From NCBI RefSeq assembly GCF_027943255.1, contig NC_072893.1:38834001-38898000 (forward strand): DNA of 64,000 nucleotides, given 5' to 3'. Position 1 is the stretch's first letter. Each line of letters starts with the position of its first letter. The translations under genes and the position numbers were made by a program. This DNA comes from Anastrepha obliqua. Its lineage: Eukaryota; Arthropoda; Insecta; Diptera; Tephritidae. This document shows, in pieces, positions 34,880 to 47,139 of this stretch. The notes beneath the pieces are model-generated. The model searched no databases. It was given only the letters and a program-made list of their open reading frames with translations, and had not been told where the DNA came from.

Positions 34880-35754
34880 CAGTCTGTACCAGAAAAAAGC
34901 AACCGCTATATTCATGAAATAGATATAACGTAAAGTATATACAAAACTACCAGTCACAACTACTCAATAAGCTGTGTAGTCTCCATCCTTGTCGAGTTTA
35001 ACCTGGCATCTTCCTCATGCTTTGAACCAGCTTTTCTGCGTTGCTCGTCGACAAACAGGACTAGATTTTGCGAAATTGACGCACGAGTTGCTTTAAATCT
35101 TGGGTTGGTTTTTCGGGCAAGATGTGTTTTCATGTTCCCCACACATTTTCGATGGGGTGGGCGTCTGGGGTCTGGGAAGGGTAGTCCAATACTGTGACGT
35201 CATTTGCTTGTTTTGTTGTTTCTCTGAGAGCAGTGGTTTTGCTGATGTGGGACGGTAGGATATGTTCGCTTCCTTCAGTCGACGTTCGAAGGTACTGATA
35301 CTCACATCTAATCCATTTCTAGCAAGAACTGAGCGTGTTTGGCGTAGTCACAAAGAAGTGTCCCGCTTAAACAGTTGAACGACCACTTTATCCTGCTTTT
35401 TTGGCGCCACTCGCTTCAAGCCGCGCTCGGAAAAGTCATCAATATTTTTGTACACCTTATACCGTTGATTCTACATCACAAACTTTTTCGATTTTTTAAT
35501 TACTTTTGCAGCCGCGGCGGAAGATAATTTCGGCCCTTTCGAATGCGTGCATTAAAATACCGCCTCAAAATGCTTCGCGAACTTCTCACTCATTTTTCTT
35601 TGGCTGCGTTGACGGGAAAGTTTCTAGCGACACTAACCTGAGTTAGCGCTGACGTCGTAGCCTTTGAGTGGGACTATTACGGAGCAAAAAGCAAAACGAA
35701 ATATATATTGAAGTTACAAGAAAAAAACCGGTTCTTTTCTTTTAACACAGACTG
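34880..35754 (-). mobile_element. Tc1-like element, internally deleted
   Basis: TA sites at 34878-34879 and 35755-35756; both ends begin CAGTCTGT read inward. On the minus strand the N-terminal helix-turn-helix part is readable (MSEKFAKHFEAVF near 35590; LFKRDTSL..RQTRSVLARNGLDVSISTFERRLKEANISYRPTSAKPLLSEKQ, about 35390-35225). It then jumps to the end of the catalytic domain, with WGNMKTHLARKTNPRFKAT at 35145-35085 (the PIENVWG region). The main catalytic part is deleted, so this is a non-autonomous copy of 875 bp. Confidence 0.8.
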
Positions 35755-35756
35755 TA

Positions 35757-36892
35757 CTTTTCAAACAGTAACTACCAAATTATATACTGATGCCATAATC
35801 TCATGATTGTACATCTACTCTGCAAGGTTTTCAAACCACAGATTCAAATAAATATGAAAGTAGTATACGAAAATTTTTTGAAAATAGAAAAAAGAAGCAA
35901 AACCGTTCACCACCAACTCCACCATCAAGTAAACCACAAATAACTCTATTTAACCCTTAGATGTTTGATATAAAGATTTTATAAAATAAAAATGTCTTCT
36001 TCAACTCAGCTTAAATTTTGCACCTTACTGTAGTCAGATATATATGTGCTAAGCTACATGTTGGTCCACTCAATTCATATGCTTACCCTTACGCCCACAC
36101 CCTTATTTATTTGCACAACAATCCCAGCCACTCCATTTTCACGTTCAACTTTCAACAAATTGGGTAAAAATGAAAATTGCTTATTTCCTCTTGAATGTGC
36201 AGTTAAGTGAAGCGTTAAAAATGGAATTTCATTTTCATTCTCAGTTTTACTGCACTTTAAAGTTTTCCCATTCACACATATACAGACGTAAATGGATGAA
36301 CGGACATGAACGCTTACATTAACAAGTCAGCAAAATTTATTTAAGAACTTTTTCGGTTGAAGAACTTTAATTCCTATAAGAGCAGAGAGAGCGTTTAATG
36401 CAAAATTATTAAATTTTAGAAACTTTCACATCAAATTATGAAATTTTCAAATAATTAAAAGCATAAGGAGTATCTCAGTAAATGAAATTTGTAGAAAATT
36501 ATGTTTTTGAAATCGAGATTTTCATTTATAATCACTTTTATTTGAAAACTAAATTTGTAGAGAAAAATTTAAAATTAACTTTTACAGCTACTTTATTAAT
36601 AAAGTCAAGTACAAAGGAAATTATATTAAGTATTATAGCCGCAGTCAAGCGACTTAACATGACAAGCCGGCTGTTAGTGTAAGGAAGGTGGGTTTCAGAC
36701 AGAGTCAATCGCTATATGAAAAAAGTTAAAAAAATTCACCTTTATACTCGTATTTAAAGCTTCTGGTTTTCTCCTTCTAAAAACTAGCCTTCGGCCTTCG
36801 AAATGCGAAGCACATATTTTTGAAGAAGCTCGACGAATTATTAATAATTGCCTTGCATTATTAATGGGAATGTAAGCATTTCGCGTATCTTC
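35757..36892. other. non-coding, nothing recognised
   Basis: AT-rich; ORFs at 36075-36275 and 36482-36682 show no domain. Confidence 0.35.
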
Positions 36893-37735
36893 TTCTTAAT
36901 TGGTGCTATAACCGCTTACACGATTTTGGCCGAGTTTAACAAAGCGCACCAGTCGTTTCTTTCTCGTGCTAACCGGCGCCAGTTGGACACACCAAGTGAA
37001 GCCAAGTCCTACAATACCTGATATTTCCAATTCAGAGGAGGCCTTTCTTTTCCTCTGCTACCACCAGCTGGTGCCGCATCGAATACTTTCAGAGCCGGAG
37101 CGTTTGTATCCATTCCGACGACATGACCCAGCCAGCATAGCAGCTGGATCTTTATTCGCTGCGCTATGTTTATGTGGTCGTAAAACTCATACAGCTGCCA
37201 TCGTCTGCGATATTCGTCGCTGCCAACGTGCAAAGGTCCAAAAATCTTGAGCAGAATCTTTCTTTCAAACACTCCAAGCGTCGCTTCATCGGATGTTGTC
37301 ATCGTCCACGCTTCTGCACCATACATTTGGATGGGCATGATGCGAGTCTTTTAGAGAGTTAGTTTTATTCGTCTGGAGAGGACTTTACTACTCATTTGCC
37401 TACTTTGAAGTAAGTAGCACTTGTTGGCAAGAGAGATTCTACGTTGGATTTCAAGGCTGACATTGTTATCGGTGTTAATGCTGGTTCCTAAATAAACGAA
37501 GTCTTTTGCAACATCGAAATTATAACTGTCAACAGTGATGTGGGTGCCGATACGCTAGTATGTCGACTGTTTGTTTGATGACAGGTTCATCACCAGACCC
37601 ATTCGCTTTGCCTCTTTATCCAGTTTGGAGAAGGCAGAACTAACAGCGCGGTTGTTTAGGCCGATGATATCGATATCATCGGCATACGCCAACAATTGTA
37701 CGCTCTTATAAAAAATCGTGCCTGACCGAAGTTTT
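36893..37735 (-). pseudogene. RTE-like LINE 3' half
   Basis: 5' truncated at a position just before the YADD box: the minus strand reads VQLLAYADDIDIIGLNNRA (about 37700-37645), then NLSSNKQST and LGTSINTDNNVSLEIQRRISLANKCYL-like thumb pieces, MYGAEAWTMTTSDEATLGVFERKILLKIFGPLHVGSDEYRRRW (37325-37200), and the KVF..GGSRGKERPPLNW end. The tail is AAGAAG at about 36893. Closely related to 17160-19085. Confidence 0.85.
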
Positions 37736-37835
37736 CATAAAAAAACTTAAAAATAGATAAATACGGACCACGCAAAAAAGACAATAACAACAATAATAAT
37801 AATAATATTAGGAATAATAATTGGTGCTTAGTTCC

Positions 37836-37990
37836 ATTGTACTGGGTTTGTCCGAGCTCCTCCTCCTATTCTAAGTGGGTTTATTGAAGTTTTTCAACAA
37901 AATAGAGGGGCCTACAATTTTAAGTCGCCTCCAAATGGCAGAAGTAAAGGTTTGCCGTTGCCTGCCGAAGCTAGTCCAAATTAAAAAAAA
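37836..37990 (-). repeat. SINE-related fragment
   Basis: Minus strand carries GCAGGCAACGGCAAACC, a GGCGACTTAAAATTGTAGG version of the core and AATAGGAGGAGGAGCTCGG, in the order seen in the complete SINE. Internal blocks are missing or diverged. Confidence 0.6.
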
Positions 37991-38089
37991 AAATCTCAAT
38001 TCTTCTCAGAATGTGTAAGAAAGGCGATTTTGTCAACCGAAATTTCTTAATGAATTTCTGGTTTGGGAGTTCTTCAAATTTTACACTCG

Positions 38090-39618
38090 GCTATCAAAAA
38101 ATTATGCGCGGAATATAACGGAACTATTTATATTTTCTTTGATACATTGTGCATTCAACAAGTGATTTTGATCGCTGATAGAAGCACGTGCTGTTAAAAA
38201 ATAAAATGGAGTTTTCGAACGCGCATAAGAGGCATATTTTGTATTTTTTTTATAAAAGTGGTAAAAATGCAACAACTGCTACTGCAGAAATAAAACCTGT
38301 TCACGGAGAGTGAAGGAGTGTAAGGACTGCGCAAAAGTGGTTTTGAAAATTCCGAAGTGGTAACAGCGACGTGGAAGATGCCCCGCGCACTGGTCGTCCT
38401 GAAGTCTTTAACTCCGATGCCTTGCTCGAACTCGTGGAAACCAAGTCAAATTTGACAGTCGATATGATAGCTCAGAGGTTAAATTCATCGCATGGGGGTT
38501 GGGAAAGGTTTCAAAGCTGGAAAAATGGGTTCGGCATAGATTTTTCGTCGTCAACCTTCAGCAGAGAGTGAATATTTGTTCTCAACTGCGCCCACAGCTT
38601 GGAAATGAAAGTTTTTTGCACCGTATCGTTACTGATGATGAAAAATGGATCCTTTACAATAATTCTGTACGCAAACGTCAATGGTTATAAAAGATGAAAC
38701 ACCAGAACTGACCCGTAGAGATGGCCTCCTCAAGAAGATTCTCCTGTCCTGTCTATTTGATGGGATATGGCCGGTATTGTTTATTATGAACTTCTAGAAA
38801 CAAACCAGACGATAACTGCTGATTGTTATTCCCATCAGCTATCGAACCTGAATGAGGCACTTAAAAAAAATCGACCGTCTTTAGTGAATAGACGCAAAGT
38901 TTTGTTTCACCACGACAAGGCAAGATCTCATACCGCAAGGCAAACATTAGGCAAGCTGAACGAGCTCGAATTGGAGGTAATGCCGCATCCACCATACTCT
39001 CCGGATATTGCACTTTGTGGTTATCACCTTTTCCGTGGACTTCAATCCCATATGAGTAACAAGAACTACTCCTCAAAAGAAGCTATAAAAAGGGATATCG
39101 AAGCGTATTTTGGCTCTAAGGACAAACAATTTGTGAGCAGGGAATTAAAAATTTGCCTAAACGTTGGGAAGACAGTGTAAATAATGAAGGAGAATATATT
39201 TTTGATTAATAAATACTTTAAACGGCCGCCGTAGCCGAATGGGTTGGTGCGTGATTACCATTCCGAATTCACAGAGAGGTCGTTGGTTCGAATCTCGGTG
39301 AGACCAAAATTAATAAAAACATTTTTCTAATAGCGGTCGCCCCTCGGCGGGCAATGGCAAACCTCCGAGTGTATTTCTGCCATGAAAAAGCTCCTCATAA
39401 AAATATCTGCAATTCGGAGTCGGCTTGAAACTGTAGGTCCCTCCATTTGTGGAACAACATCAAGACGCACACCACAAATAGGAGGAGGAGCTCGGCCAAA
39501 CACCTAACAGAAGTGTACACGCCAATTATTTATTTTATTTTTAAATACTTTAAACATCTTTTTTATTAATTTTAAAACCCCCCTTAAAAAACGCACGAAT
39601 TTATGGACTGACCTGATA
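38090..39618 (+). mobile_element. mariner relic, interrupted by a SINE
   Basis: The transposase begins at 38206 (MEFSNAHKRHILYFFYKSGKNATTA) and runs to 39180 with stops and frameshifts. Motifs: DAPRTGRPEVFNSDALLELVE (linker), RIVTDDEKWILY (first catalytic Asp), WDMAGIVYYELLETNQTI, VLFHHDKARSHTAR (second Asp) and HPPYSPDIALCGYHLF (third Asp), then a FVSRELKICLN end. This wording is of the mellifera/cecropia-like mariner group. The right inverted repeat (CGCACGAATTTATGGACTGA, 39588-39609) is clear; the left one is weak, so the left boundary is approximate. The SINE at 39224-39542 lies in its 3' UTR. Confidence 0.8.
39224..39542 (+). mobile_element. complete tRNA-derived SINE
   Basis: Perfect 13-bp duplication AAATACTTTAAAC on both sides (39211-39223 and 39543-39555). 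The head has RNA polymerase III signals: A box TAGCCGAATGG at 39232-39242 and B box GGTTCGAATCT at 39285-39295, spaced as in a tRNA, but no acceptor stem closes, so it is not a tRNA gene. The body (39330-39520) is shared with fragments at 2425, 15660, 20400-21745 and 37836. The end is T/A-rich. Confidence 0.92.
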
Positions 39619-39619
39619 A

Positions 39620-41639
39620 AGAGCACAACTATTTTCCATTCCAATTTATTTATAACAGACCATCAATGAAAATAGTTTTCACCCATCAGTCAGCAGTTTT
39701 ATGTATGAACACCAAACAAAAGGCACTGTTCGTTATTAAATATTCGATTCACTGCCAGTTAAATATTTCGACGCCCCATACATAGCAGTTAGTTCATAAA
39801 AGTTAAATATGTTTAAAGAGCAGACAAACTTTAATGCGAAGTCGAGGCCTTAATCTACGAAATTGAAGAAAAAACTGTCACGTCATCTCAATTTTTTATT
39901 ATCGTTTTTCCATTTTCTAAATTTTCTAACGAAAGCGCAATGATAAAATTTATGCAGCTGCCTAGTCAACTTTCATTTTTCGAATGTCATTTTCGCCACC
40001 CACACACATATGATGCTGCCAAAAAGCACCAGCCGGCAATGGATTTATTTATTGACAAAAAGTAAAATTCTGATTTTTAATTTAGAAAATTCAATGAAGA
40101 AAATAGCAGCGCACAAAATGAGAATCGAAAGCAAATGCAACAACAAAATCTGGCGACTAACAAAATCAGGTGTATAAAAAGCGCAGATATCAACCGAAAG
40201 GACTTGGTCACGAAGACTTAATATTTTTTACACTTCGTTTTTTTTTTGCTTTTGTTTTTTTGGGCTGTCACCAATTTTGAAGCCACAAGTACTCAGGGGG
40301 CAAGCAGCATGACTAAAGTTGTGATGAGAATGAAAAGCTTGTAAAATCTTGTCATTGCAGTTGGGTGGAGTCGAGGGGTCGATGGCACGAGGGTACGACT
40401 GCTGGCGGCTGAGGCAGTAAGTAGCTGGGTAATAATTAATCAAAGACATGTGATGCCAGCTGCAGTGAGTGTGATGTGCTAGGCATTTGCGGTGGCACAT
40501 ACATATATACACACATATGTGTATATGATAGGAGATACCAAAGGAGACGTTGGATGAAGTATTGTAATGGTGGTGCGAGTGTCGAAAATTCGGAAAGTTT
40601 TTTTTGTTAGCGGTATGTACTTAGCGGTGTATGCGTATGTTCTAAGTTAGGAAAAACGCATTAAAATCGCTTGTTGGTTACTTTTTATTTATTTATTTTT
40701 TATCTTCTGTTCTACGCAATCTTGGCGTCACTGTTGCTGGCAGCCTCAGTTGGCTGTAGTATTTATTAATGCTGGTAATCAAAAAAGTTTTAGCTCGTCC
40801 CAAGCCTATAGTACATGCACACACACACACAAACACTTATGCAGGTATGGCAAGCAAACGTCGTAGCATAGCTATGTTAACGCATATGCGTCGTATAATT
40901 CAAAGATACTCGAATGTAGACTTGCGTATTCATGCACAGCCGGTGCGTATACGTAACATTGGGTAAACAAATTGTTTCGTGAATTTTAATGTTTTTTGTT
41001 TTGCACAAATTTATTGAAAATTACAAGCAAAAGTACAAATAAGTTTATCAGCGCTTTAAGGCGACATATTTTTAAAAGGTAAGCAGCACAAAAAATATGC
41101 CGAGGAAGACCTATCTAACTAACTAAGGACGAAAAAAAGACAACCAAGGCGCGTACTTTGCCAACGTGTCACATGTCAACGCTGTAACTTTTCACCTGAT
41201 GTCACCTATTAGCAGCAAGAATGTATTTTGTACGCATTTAAGTTGAAGCAGAGCGATAAGCAGCAGATAAGAGAGAGATGTTAGCACCTCAACTACAACC
41301 ATGTCAAAAAATTAACAAAAGCATTAGCCTATTTTGTGAGTTGCATACATAAAAAAATGTGTACCTACAAATCTACAGTCAGCGTACAATGAGATAAGAA
41401 CGCTAAAAGCTGCTTACAAAATCGATCAGTATGAGGTGAACTTTAGAGGTCAGCACAGAAGCTGAGGCGTACGAATTGTTTTCAACAGAGATGCTCAGCT
41501 AGGCCCGCCTCTTGAAGCAAGATAAGATTGGGGACTGTCCAGAAAATTTTGATCGGCGTGCTTTTTTAGAGAAAATTAATTTGAATGTTAAGAGAAAAGA
41601 ACCTCGTACTTATTACTCGTTTTGTGCCAACGCTGATAG
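39620..41639. other. non-coding stretch, no mobile element recognised
   Basis: No coding domain and no match to the other repeats noticed. Short AC and TATA-type runs lie near 40500-40530 and 40815-40832. As one of the longest stretches without recognisable repeats it may be old unique DNA. Confidence 0.4.
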
Positions 41640-42170
41640 AACCTCTTTTTCTGTCTCTCTCTTAGCTTCACAGTCTGTGTTTGACCATAGCTTCATCAAC
41701 AATTCAGCTTCATCAACAATCCTCCTCTAATTCAGTCTCTCTCTTGCCGCATTTTCCCAATTACGAACGTTCATCGCTTTTAAGTCTGCTTCTACGTCAT
41801 CAAGCCATCTCTTTCTTGGTCGGCCTCTCTTTCTTCCTCCAATTGGACGCAAAGTAAACACCCTTTTTTGGATTCTTTTGTGGGCATTCTTATGATGTGG
41901 CTAATGCATCTAATCCGCTGCGCTTTAATAAAAGGTATTACATTTTCCCTACTAATAAGATTTTCAAGTTCGTTGTTATAAAGATCGCGATACGTGCCAT
42001 TGTCAAGCCGAATAGGAGCGTAGACTTTTCTCATTATGGATCTTTCAAATTGCAATAGCGGGTTTATATCATTAGCCTCATAATCATCATTAGCCATCAT
42101 AACCATTAGTCCGGATTTCAGCACCATAAGTAAGAACCGGGCGTTTCAAAGTTTTATTGTTATTATTTTT
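41640..42170 (-). pseudogene. LINE 3'-end fragment
   Basis: Minus strand: LKRPVLTYGAEIRTNG (about 42150), LLQFERSIMRKVYAPIRLDNGTYRDLYNNELENLI (42050-41945), FIKAQRIRCISHIIRMPT and a RKRGRPRKRWLDDVEADLKAMNVRNWENAARERLN end (41830-41735). It is the same region as 54750-55160 of the LINE at 53865, from a related family. The short repeat CTTCATCAACAATTCAG lies in its 3' UTR. Confidence 0.8.
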
Positions 42171-42199
42171 TTGTTTAATTTTTTTATGTGTTTTATATG

Positions 42200-42560
42200 G
42201 TTTAAAAAGGTGTATTGAGGCTCGGTACATAGGTGTTCGGCTGAATTATGGTCCTGACAAGCGCGTTGAGGTGGCTCGACAAACGGCTGCTGTAATTGTC
42301 ACTGAGTTTCGCGTTGCGAGAGTAAATCGAGTATCTGGTGACTATTCGCAGTGCCTTTGCCTTGAACCTCTCTATGATGCCAATGTTCGTTTTCGCTCGC
42401 GCTCCCCATAGCTGGATGCCGTAAGTCCAAATGTGTTTAATTCCGGCGTCGTAAGAAGTTTGTTTTCTAGAAACAGCGCTAAGCTTTATCCCATAAGCCA
42501 TTGTAAAGAAGTGAGTTTAAGCCCGAGCTATTTGCGTTTGATCAATATGTATTTTTGCCC
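42200..42560 (-). pseudogene. Jockey-like LINE reverse-transcriptase C-terminal fragment
   Basis: HIWTYGIQLWGARAKTNIGIIERFKAKALRIVT (42425-42325) is the thumb motif typical of Jockey-type LINEs (IWTYGI.LWG...SN..IIQRFQ.K.LR). A short C-terminal continuation is readable to about 42210. 5' truncated. Confidence 0.7.
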
Positions 42561-42664
42561 ACTTAAGAGTCCGTTCAGGTATATACCTATTTTCAATTTC
42601 AAACGTTTATTTACAAAAACTGGTTACAAATTTAATCTTCCAAATAATAGCAATCGCTAGCGAC

Positions 42665-43265
42665 ACATTTCACCCTTGTGGATGCCGGCCGTCTTTGGCC
42701 GCAAGCCAATTTTTAGCTTCTTCGTGAAAATTGAAGCGCTGCTCGGAATGTGCGTGGCCCATCGATGCAAACAAATGATAATCGAAAGGCGCCAAGTCTG
42801 GTGAGTAAGCCGCATGCACCAGCAGTTCCCAATCGTACGTCTCCACCAATTCCGTGTCGCTCTTGTTCAATGTGGCGGTGCATTGTCACATTGTCAGTGC
42901 ATGCGGCACCCATCTTCCGAATTTTCAAATTCTACCCATGTCTTTCAAGCGTTTGAAAATGATTTTTTGGGGCACTTCCAACTGCTCTGCCATCATTTCT
43001 TGCGTTTGACCATCATCTTCATCCAACAATACTTGCAATTCGGCGTCCTCAAACGTTTTCGGTGGTCGGCCACGGTCCTCGTTCTCCACGCTAAAATCAC
43101 AACTTCGGAATTTTTCAAACCACCTGAAGCACTCTGCTCCACCATAAGCTTCTATAAGCAATTGATGAGCTTGAGAAGCTTTTTTTCAATTGATAACAGA
43201 AAATCAACGAAATCGTAGCTTGAAGGCACGAAATTCGACATTTTTAAGAGCGACAGAAATGCATT
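42665..43265 (-). pseudogene. mariner transposase relic with catalytic centre deleted
   Basis: Minus strand: MSNFVPSSYDFVDFLLS (43242 on), EAYGGAECFRWFEKFRSCDFSVENEDRGRPPKTFEDAELQVLLDEDDGQTQEMMAEQLEVPQ (N-terminal helix-turn-helix and linker, 43155-42960), then after a gap DNVTMHRHIEQ and AAYSPDLAPFDYHLFASMGHA (third catalytic Asp, 42815-42750) and SEQRFNFHEEAKNWLAAKD. The first catalytic motif is missing. Frameshifted. Confidence 0.85.
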
Positions 43266-43875
43266 GTTGTATGAAACGTACCAAGCAATGAACTGAATAT
43301 TGTTGAGAGGTGACAGAGGAAAAAAACAGGACACTTGGGAAGGTTTAAGAATACTCCTAGCGACGTCTATGGACCCGATTATTCCGGAATATTTCACGTT
43401 TTCCGTGACATCAGCATCAAAAACAACCGAAAAGGCAGCCAGTAAAGGAAAATTTGTTTTTACTTTACATCAGAACAAATATAGATTTATTTTTTCCCCC
43501 CCTTACGTATACTTTGTCTCATAGGAAGAAAGTTGAACAGTTTGTTCTTAAGTTTTTATAAAACACTAAAAAGAAGAACAATAAAAACGAGGTTGAAAAT
43601 TTGTCTACTTTTTTTTAATTTTTAATTGACGAATATATCCTCTTCAGTTCGATATCGACATTAACCTCATACAGCCCATATGGATATTTAAAACAATTTG
43701 TCGAAAATTCAGTCCTTTGAAACTTTAAAGAATAAAAAATGTAATGTTCCCTTAAAAAAAAAACAATTCATTCTCTGAACTGAAAGATTATTTGTAAGTA
43801 AATAACAAAATGGCAGACTTTTGAAAAAAAGTATGTTTTCACACCTGCCAGAATGACAAGCCAACATAATAATAA
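43266..43875. other. non-coding, nothing recognised
   Basis: AT-rich; no match noticed. Confidence 0.35.
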
Positions 43876-44584
43876 TAGTCCCGGAGCCAGGGGTCATTTT
43901 GACCTCATAATTTCATGCTCACTGATTTTAATACTGAAGGCAGACACCTTCCAATGGATGGCGAAACCAACCGTCAGCTGGTCCAGTAGCGGTGGGTACG
44001 TGCGTGGGATGCTGTGAAAGGTGTCGAAAAAAATTTTTTAATAACTCATTTAATACCGGCTGAAATTTTTTTTGTGTATTGTTGACATTTAGTACAATAA
44101 AAAAAAAATAGTCAACTGCGCCGTAGAGGGGAGAAAATACGTCAGCTGAACGCAATGATACATTCTTGCTTCGGCTGATGGTCTTTCCACCGCTATAAAC
44201 GCAGCTGACCATCATTGTTATATTTTCAAAAGTGTCCAAAATTATGTATTATAAAAAATTTCAATCGGCATCAGGTAGTTTTACTTTTTAATTTATTTTA
44301 CAGGTTCGCCTGTTCAGTTGGCGAATTTTCCCCCCTCTACCGCGCAGCTGAATATTTGTTATTCTCCTAAATGTCAACAATACATGAAAAAAACTTCAGC
44401 CGGTATAAAATGAGTTGGTAGAAATTTTTTTTCGACACGTTTTGTACCCTCTCACAATCACATCCACCGCGGGTGCGCCAGCTGACGTTCACTTTCGTTA
44501 TTCATGAAAGCTAAATCACAAGTATAATCAAGAATTTAACGGTATAAAAACGCAGTCCAAAATCGAAATCTGGCTCCCGGACTA
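43876..44584. mobile_element. foldback element with very long inverted repeats, 709 bp
   Basis: The outer ends are TAGTCCCGGAGCCAG (43876) and CTGGCTCCCGGACTA (44584). A second, longer stretch of inversion runs from GTCAGCTGG at 43973 through AATACCGGCTGAA and GTATTGTTGACATTTAG to about 44140, and is matched in reverse at 44330-44486 (CTAAATGTCAACAATAC, TTCAGCCGGTAT, CCAGCTGAC). Almost the whole element can pair with itself around a centre near 44230. The interior is non-coding. The superfamily is unknown. Confidence 0.85.
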
Positions 44585-45669
44585 TAATCAGTTTAACTTT
44601 TTCGTTTCAGATGTCCTGAAGAGCCAAAATCCTGTTGAGAAGCCACGTATCTTTTGTTTTGAGGCACTTACTTTGGTGCCACACTACTACAAAAAAATGT
44701 GTCAAAAAAATAAAATGTTTTTGTGTACTTTTTGATGTTAATAATAATTTTCTTAAAAAAAAATCCCTAAAAATATCTATAAAAAATAAGTCTTTGAACA
44801 GACTACTACCATAAAGGCGATGAATGACGAAACAGAAACAGCAAAAATAAATAGTGATTTTCAGATTTTTCAACAAATCCTCCCTTCATCGCAGTTGTAA
44901 AAAGTTTTGATTAAAAACATAAGCAAATAATACTCTTTTTTACACTTACACCTAACACTTAAATTTGTGTTGCTTATCAGAATTAGAATTCTAAATATTT
45001 TCTTATCAGTCCTAATTCATTGGGCAGCTACTGTACCTGCAGGTAACCGAAAGCGAAACCATAGCCTAGGCGCCACCCAGACATACTTGTATATACGTAC
45101 TCGCTCGTCAGAGTGCCAAGTACGTGTCAAATTGCACATGAAATGTGGCGGGCTGAGGCGAAAAATCAGGTTAAATTGATGTGAAAAATATTCCACTGAC
45201 ATATTCTTGTCTTCAGCACAGATATGTGGCTTGCATATTGAATTCTGACAGCTCCAAATACAAGCACGTACGGCGTCTTCAGTACATAGTAAATCATATG
45301 CAGGTGCCAAGGCATATCTACTCTCACTCAAAAGTGCAGAAAAACGTGAGCGTAATTGCGACTGGTATACTTTGTAGACATTTAAGGACACCAGTTTGGC
45401 GTATCGTGCAAAGTCACGGCAAGTTTTTATATTCCTTATATATTTTTTTCAATTTATTTTGCCTTTCCAGTTGTGTGGTTTTTATATTAGTACTAGAGGA
45501 CTGCTACTAATTGGAAACCAGTAATAAGGCAATTAATAATGTAAGTGTTTTCTAGGTCGGTTGTCTTAGCTACAAAGCAAATATTCAATACAAAATGTAA
45601 GTGATCACAGTAAGAAATTGCTCATTAAATTTAAAACAAATATTGTAAAAAATTACATCTTTTTTACAT
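44585..45669. other. non-coding, nothing recognised
   Basis: No domain in the overlapping ORFs at 45017-45510; no repeat match noticed. Confidence 0.35.
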
Positions 45670-46435
45670 TTAACAAAACTATAAAATATTAGATACAATA
45701 TTATGGTAATTGTTTCTGCTTCTTACTGCATCAACCAACTGCCTAATAGTCTTTAATCCTGCCCACTCGTTCATGCTACGTAGCCAAATATTTGGTTCCT
45801 TCCAATTCCTTGTTTGCCTACTATACTCGATCAGTTGCAACAACTCATATTTAGGAACACGCATCATATGACCAAAATATACAGCTTTGTGGCGCTTTGA
45901 TGTTAGCAAAAGCTCTCTGTCCTTTCTAAGTTTCGTTAAGACCTCCTTGTTACTAACTTTGCCTGTCCACGATATTTTCGTCATCCGCCGATAGTACCAC
46001 ACCTCAAACTCCTCTAATTTATTCATACTCGCAACCTTTAGTGGCCATGCCTCCACACCGTACAACAAAATAGACCAAACGTAATATTAGAAGTACCGAA
46101 GACGTAATGTAATGATTAAAGTTTTATTGGAAAAAACTTTGCTGTAATTGAAGAAAGCTTCACCAGCTGCTTCCATGTTTCGCTAGGCCGACATCCTAGC
46201 AACTTACGTCGCGATATTCTTTGTATTGGATTTTCATATACATAAATATTTATTTGAGTAGGTGATTTGTTAAGAGTTTTTTGAAACAACCATGAATTAG
46301 GTTTTTTGGGCTTAATACTTAGGCCGCATTGCAGACTTTTTTCGCTGACTTTTTTAACGAGATAGTGCAGATCATTAATTTTGTGAGCCAATATTGTGGT
46401 GTCCTATATTCCTATGTTGACTGATGCCAAAGTTT
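45670..46435 (-). pseudogene. LINE 3' half fragment
   Basis: Minus strand: ILAHKINDLHYLVKKVSEKSLQCGLSIKPKK (46400-46300, the region after the YADD box), INIYVYENPIQRI, then LYGVEAWPLKVASMNKLEEFEVWYYRRMTKISWTGKVSNKEVL and RELLLTSKRHKAVYFGHMMRVPKYELLQLI (46070-45820). Reverse-transcriptase thumb plus C-terminal region of an RTE- or CR1-like LINE. Two frames with a gap between. Confidence 0.75.
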
Positions 46436-46449
46436 CTTCAAATGCTTCA

Positions 46450-46660
46450 AATATATTAGGTGTGCAACTAAATTCTCGCTGTGTTTTCGATGAAAATACA
46501 AGTTTATTCTGAAAATATGTTTATAAGTGAACCATTGAAAGTAGTGCCCATCGTTGGCTACTACCCCTTTCCATCTCTCTGGTAGATCTTGTATACCGTT
46601 GCGGTAAAACTGTTGATCTTTTGAGGCACACAGCGCTCGGTTAAATATATAGGCCAACAA
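46450..46660 (-). mobile_element. mariner 3' end fragment
   Basis: FYRNGIQDLPERWKGVVANDGHYF (46605-46535) is the C-terminus of a mariner transposase, followed by a 3' UTR and the terminal sequence TTAGGTGTGCAACTAAAT read inward from about 46455, similar to mellifera-type mariner termini. Confidence 0.75.
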
Positions 46661-47139
46661 CCAAAAAACTTTTTCGATAATTTTAACTAATTACTTTGTA
46701 ATTTGGTGTCCTGATTACGAAAAAAATTATTAAAAAGTTATATCACCCATCAATTTTTCACATATTACAATTAAGTAAAAATAAAGTTTATGTACCAAAA
46801 TGTATCGGATATTTTTCACAGTCCTGCGAGGTACAGTTTCTAAAACGGCTATGGGTGTTTCTTGAAGGGTTTTTTGTGCTGAAAACGAATATGACCTTGA
46901 AAACGTTCCAGCACGTCAGGATTTTTGGCAATTCGAGGTTAAATAGTCAAAAAATGCAGATTTTGGCCATTTAAAAAAATTTTTTTTGAGTAAGGTAAAG
47001 TTTTTTTTTAATTGTCCACAACGGCATCGCAAAGTACTACTCTTAAGCTTTAAGGTCCATTTTTAAAAATATTTTTGCGATTAATATAAAAAAAGTTATA
47101 CTATACGATGAAGCGATGAACTTTGTTGTGGAAAACCGA
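46661..47139. other. AT-rich non-coding stretch
   Basis: No match noticed. Confidence 0.35.

Noticed and set aside
39224..39300. Possible tRNA gene
   Set aside because: A and B boxes are present but there is no closing acceptor stem, and the sequence is the head of a SINE with its own target duplication.
45017..45510. Overlapping ORFs of 124 and 109 codons on opposite strands
   Set aside because: Neither shows a domain or repeat similarity; there is no evidence for an exon.
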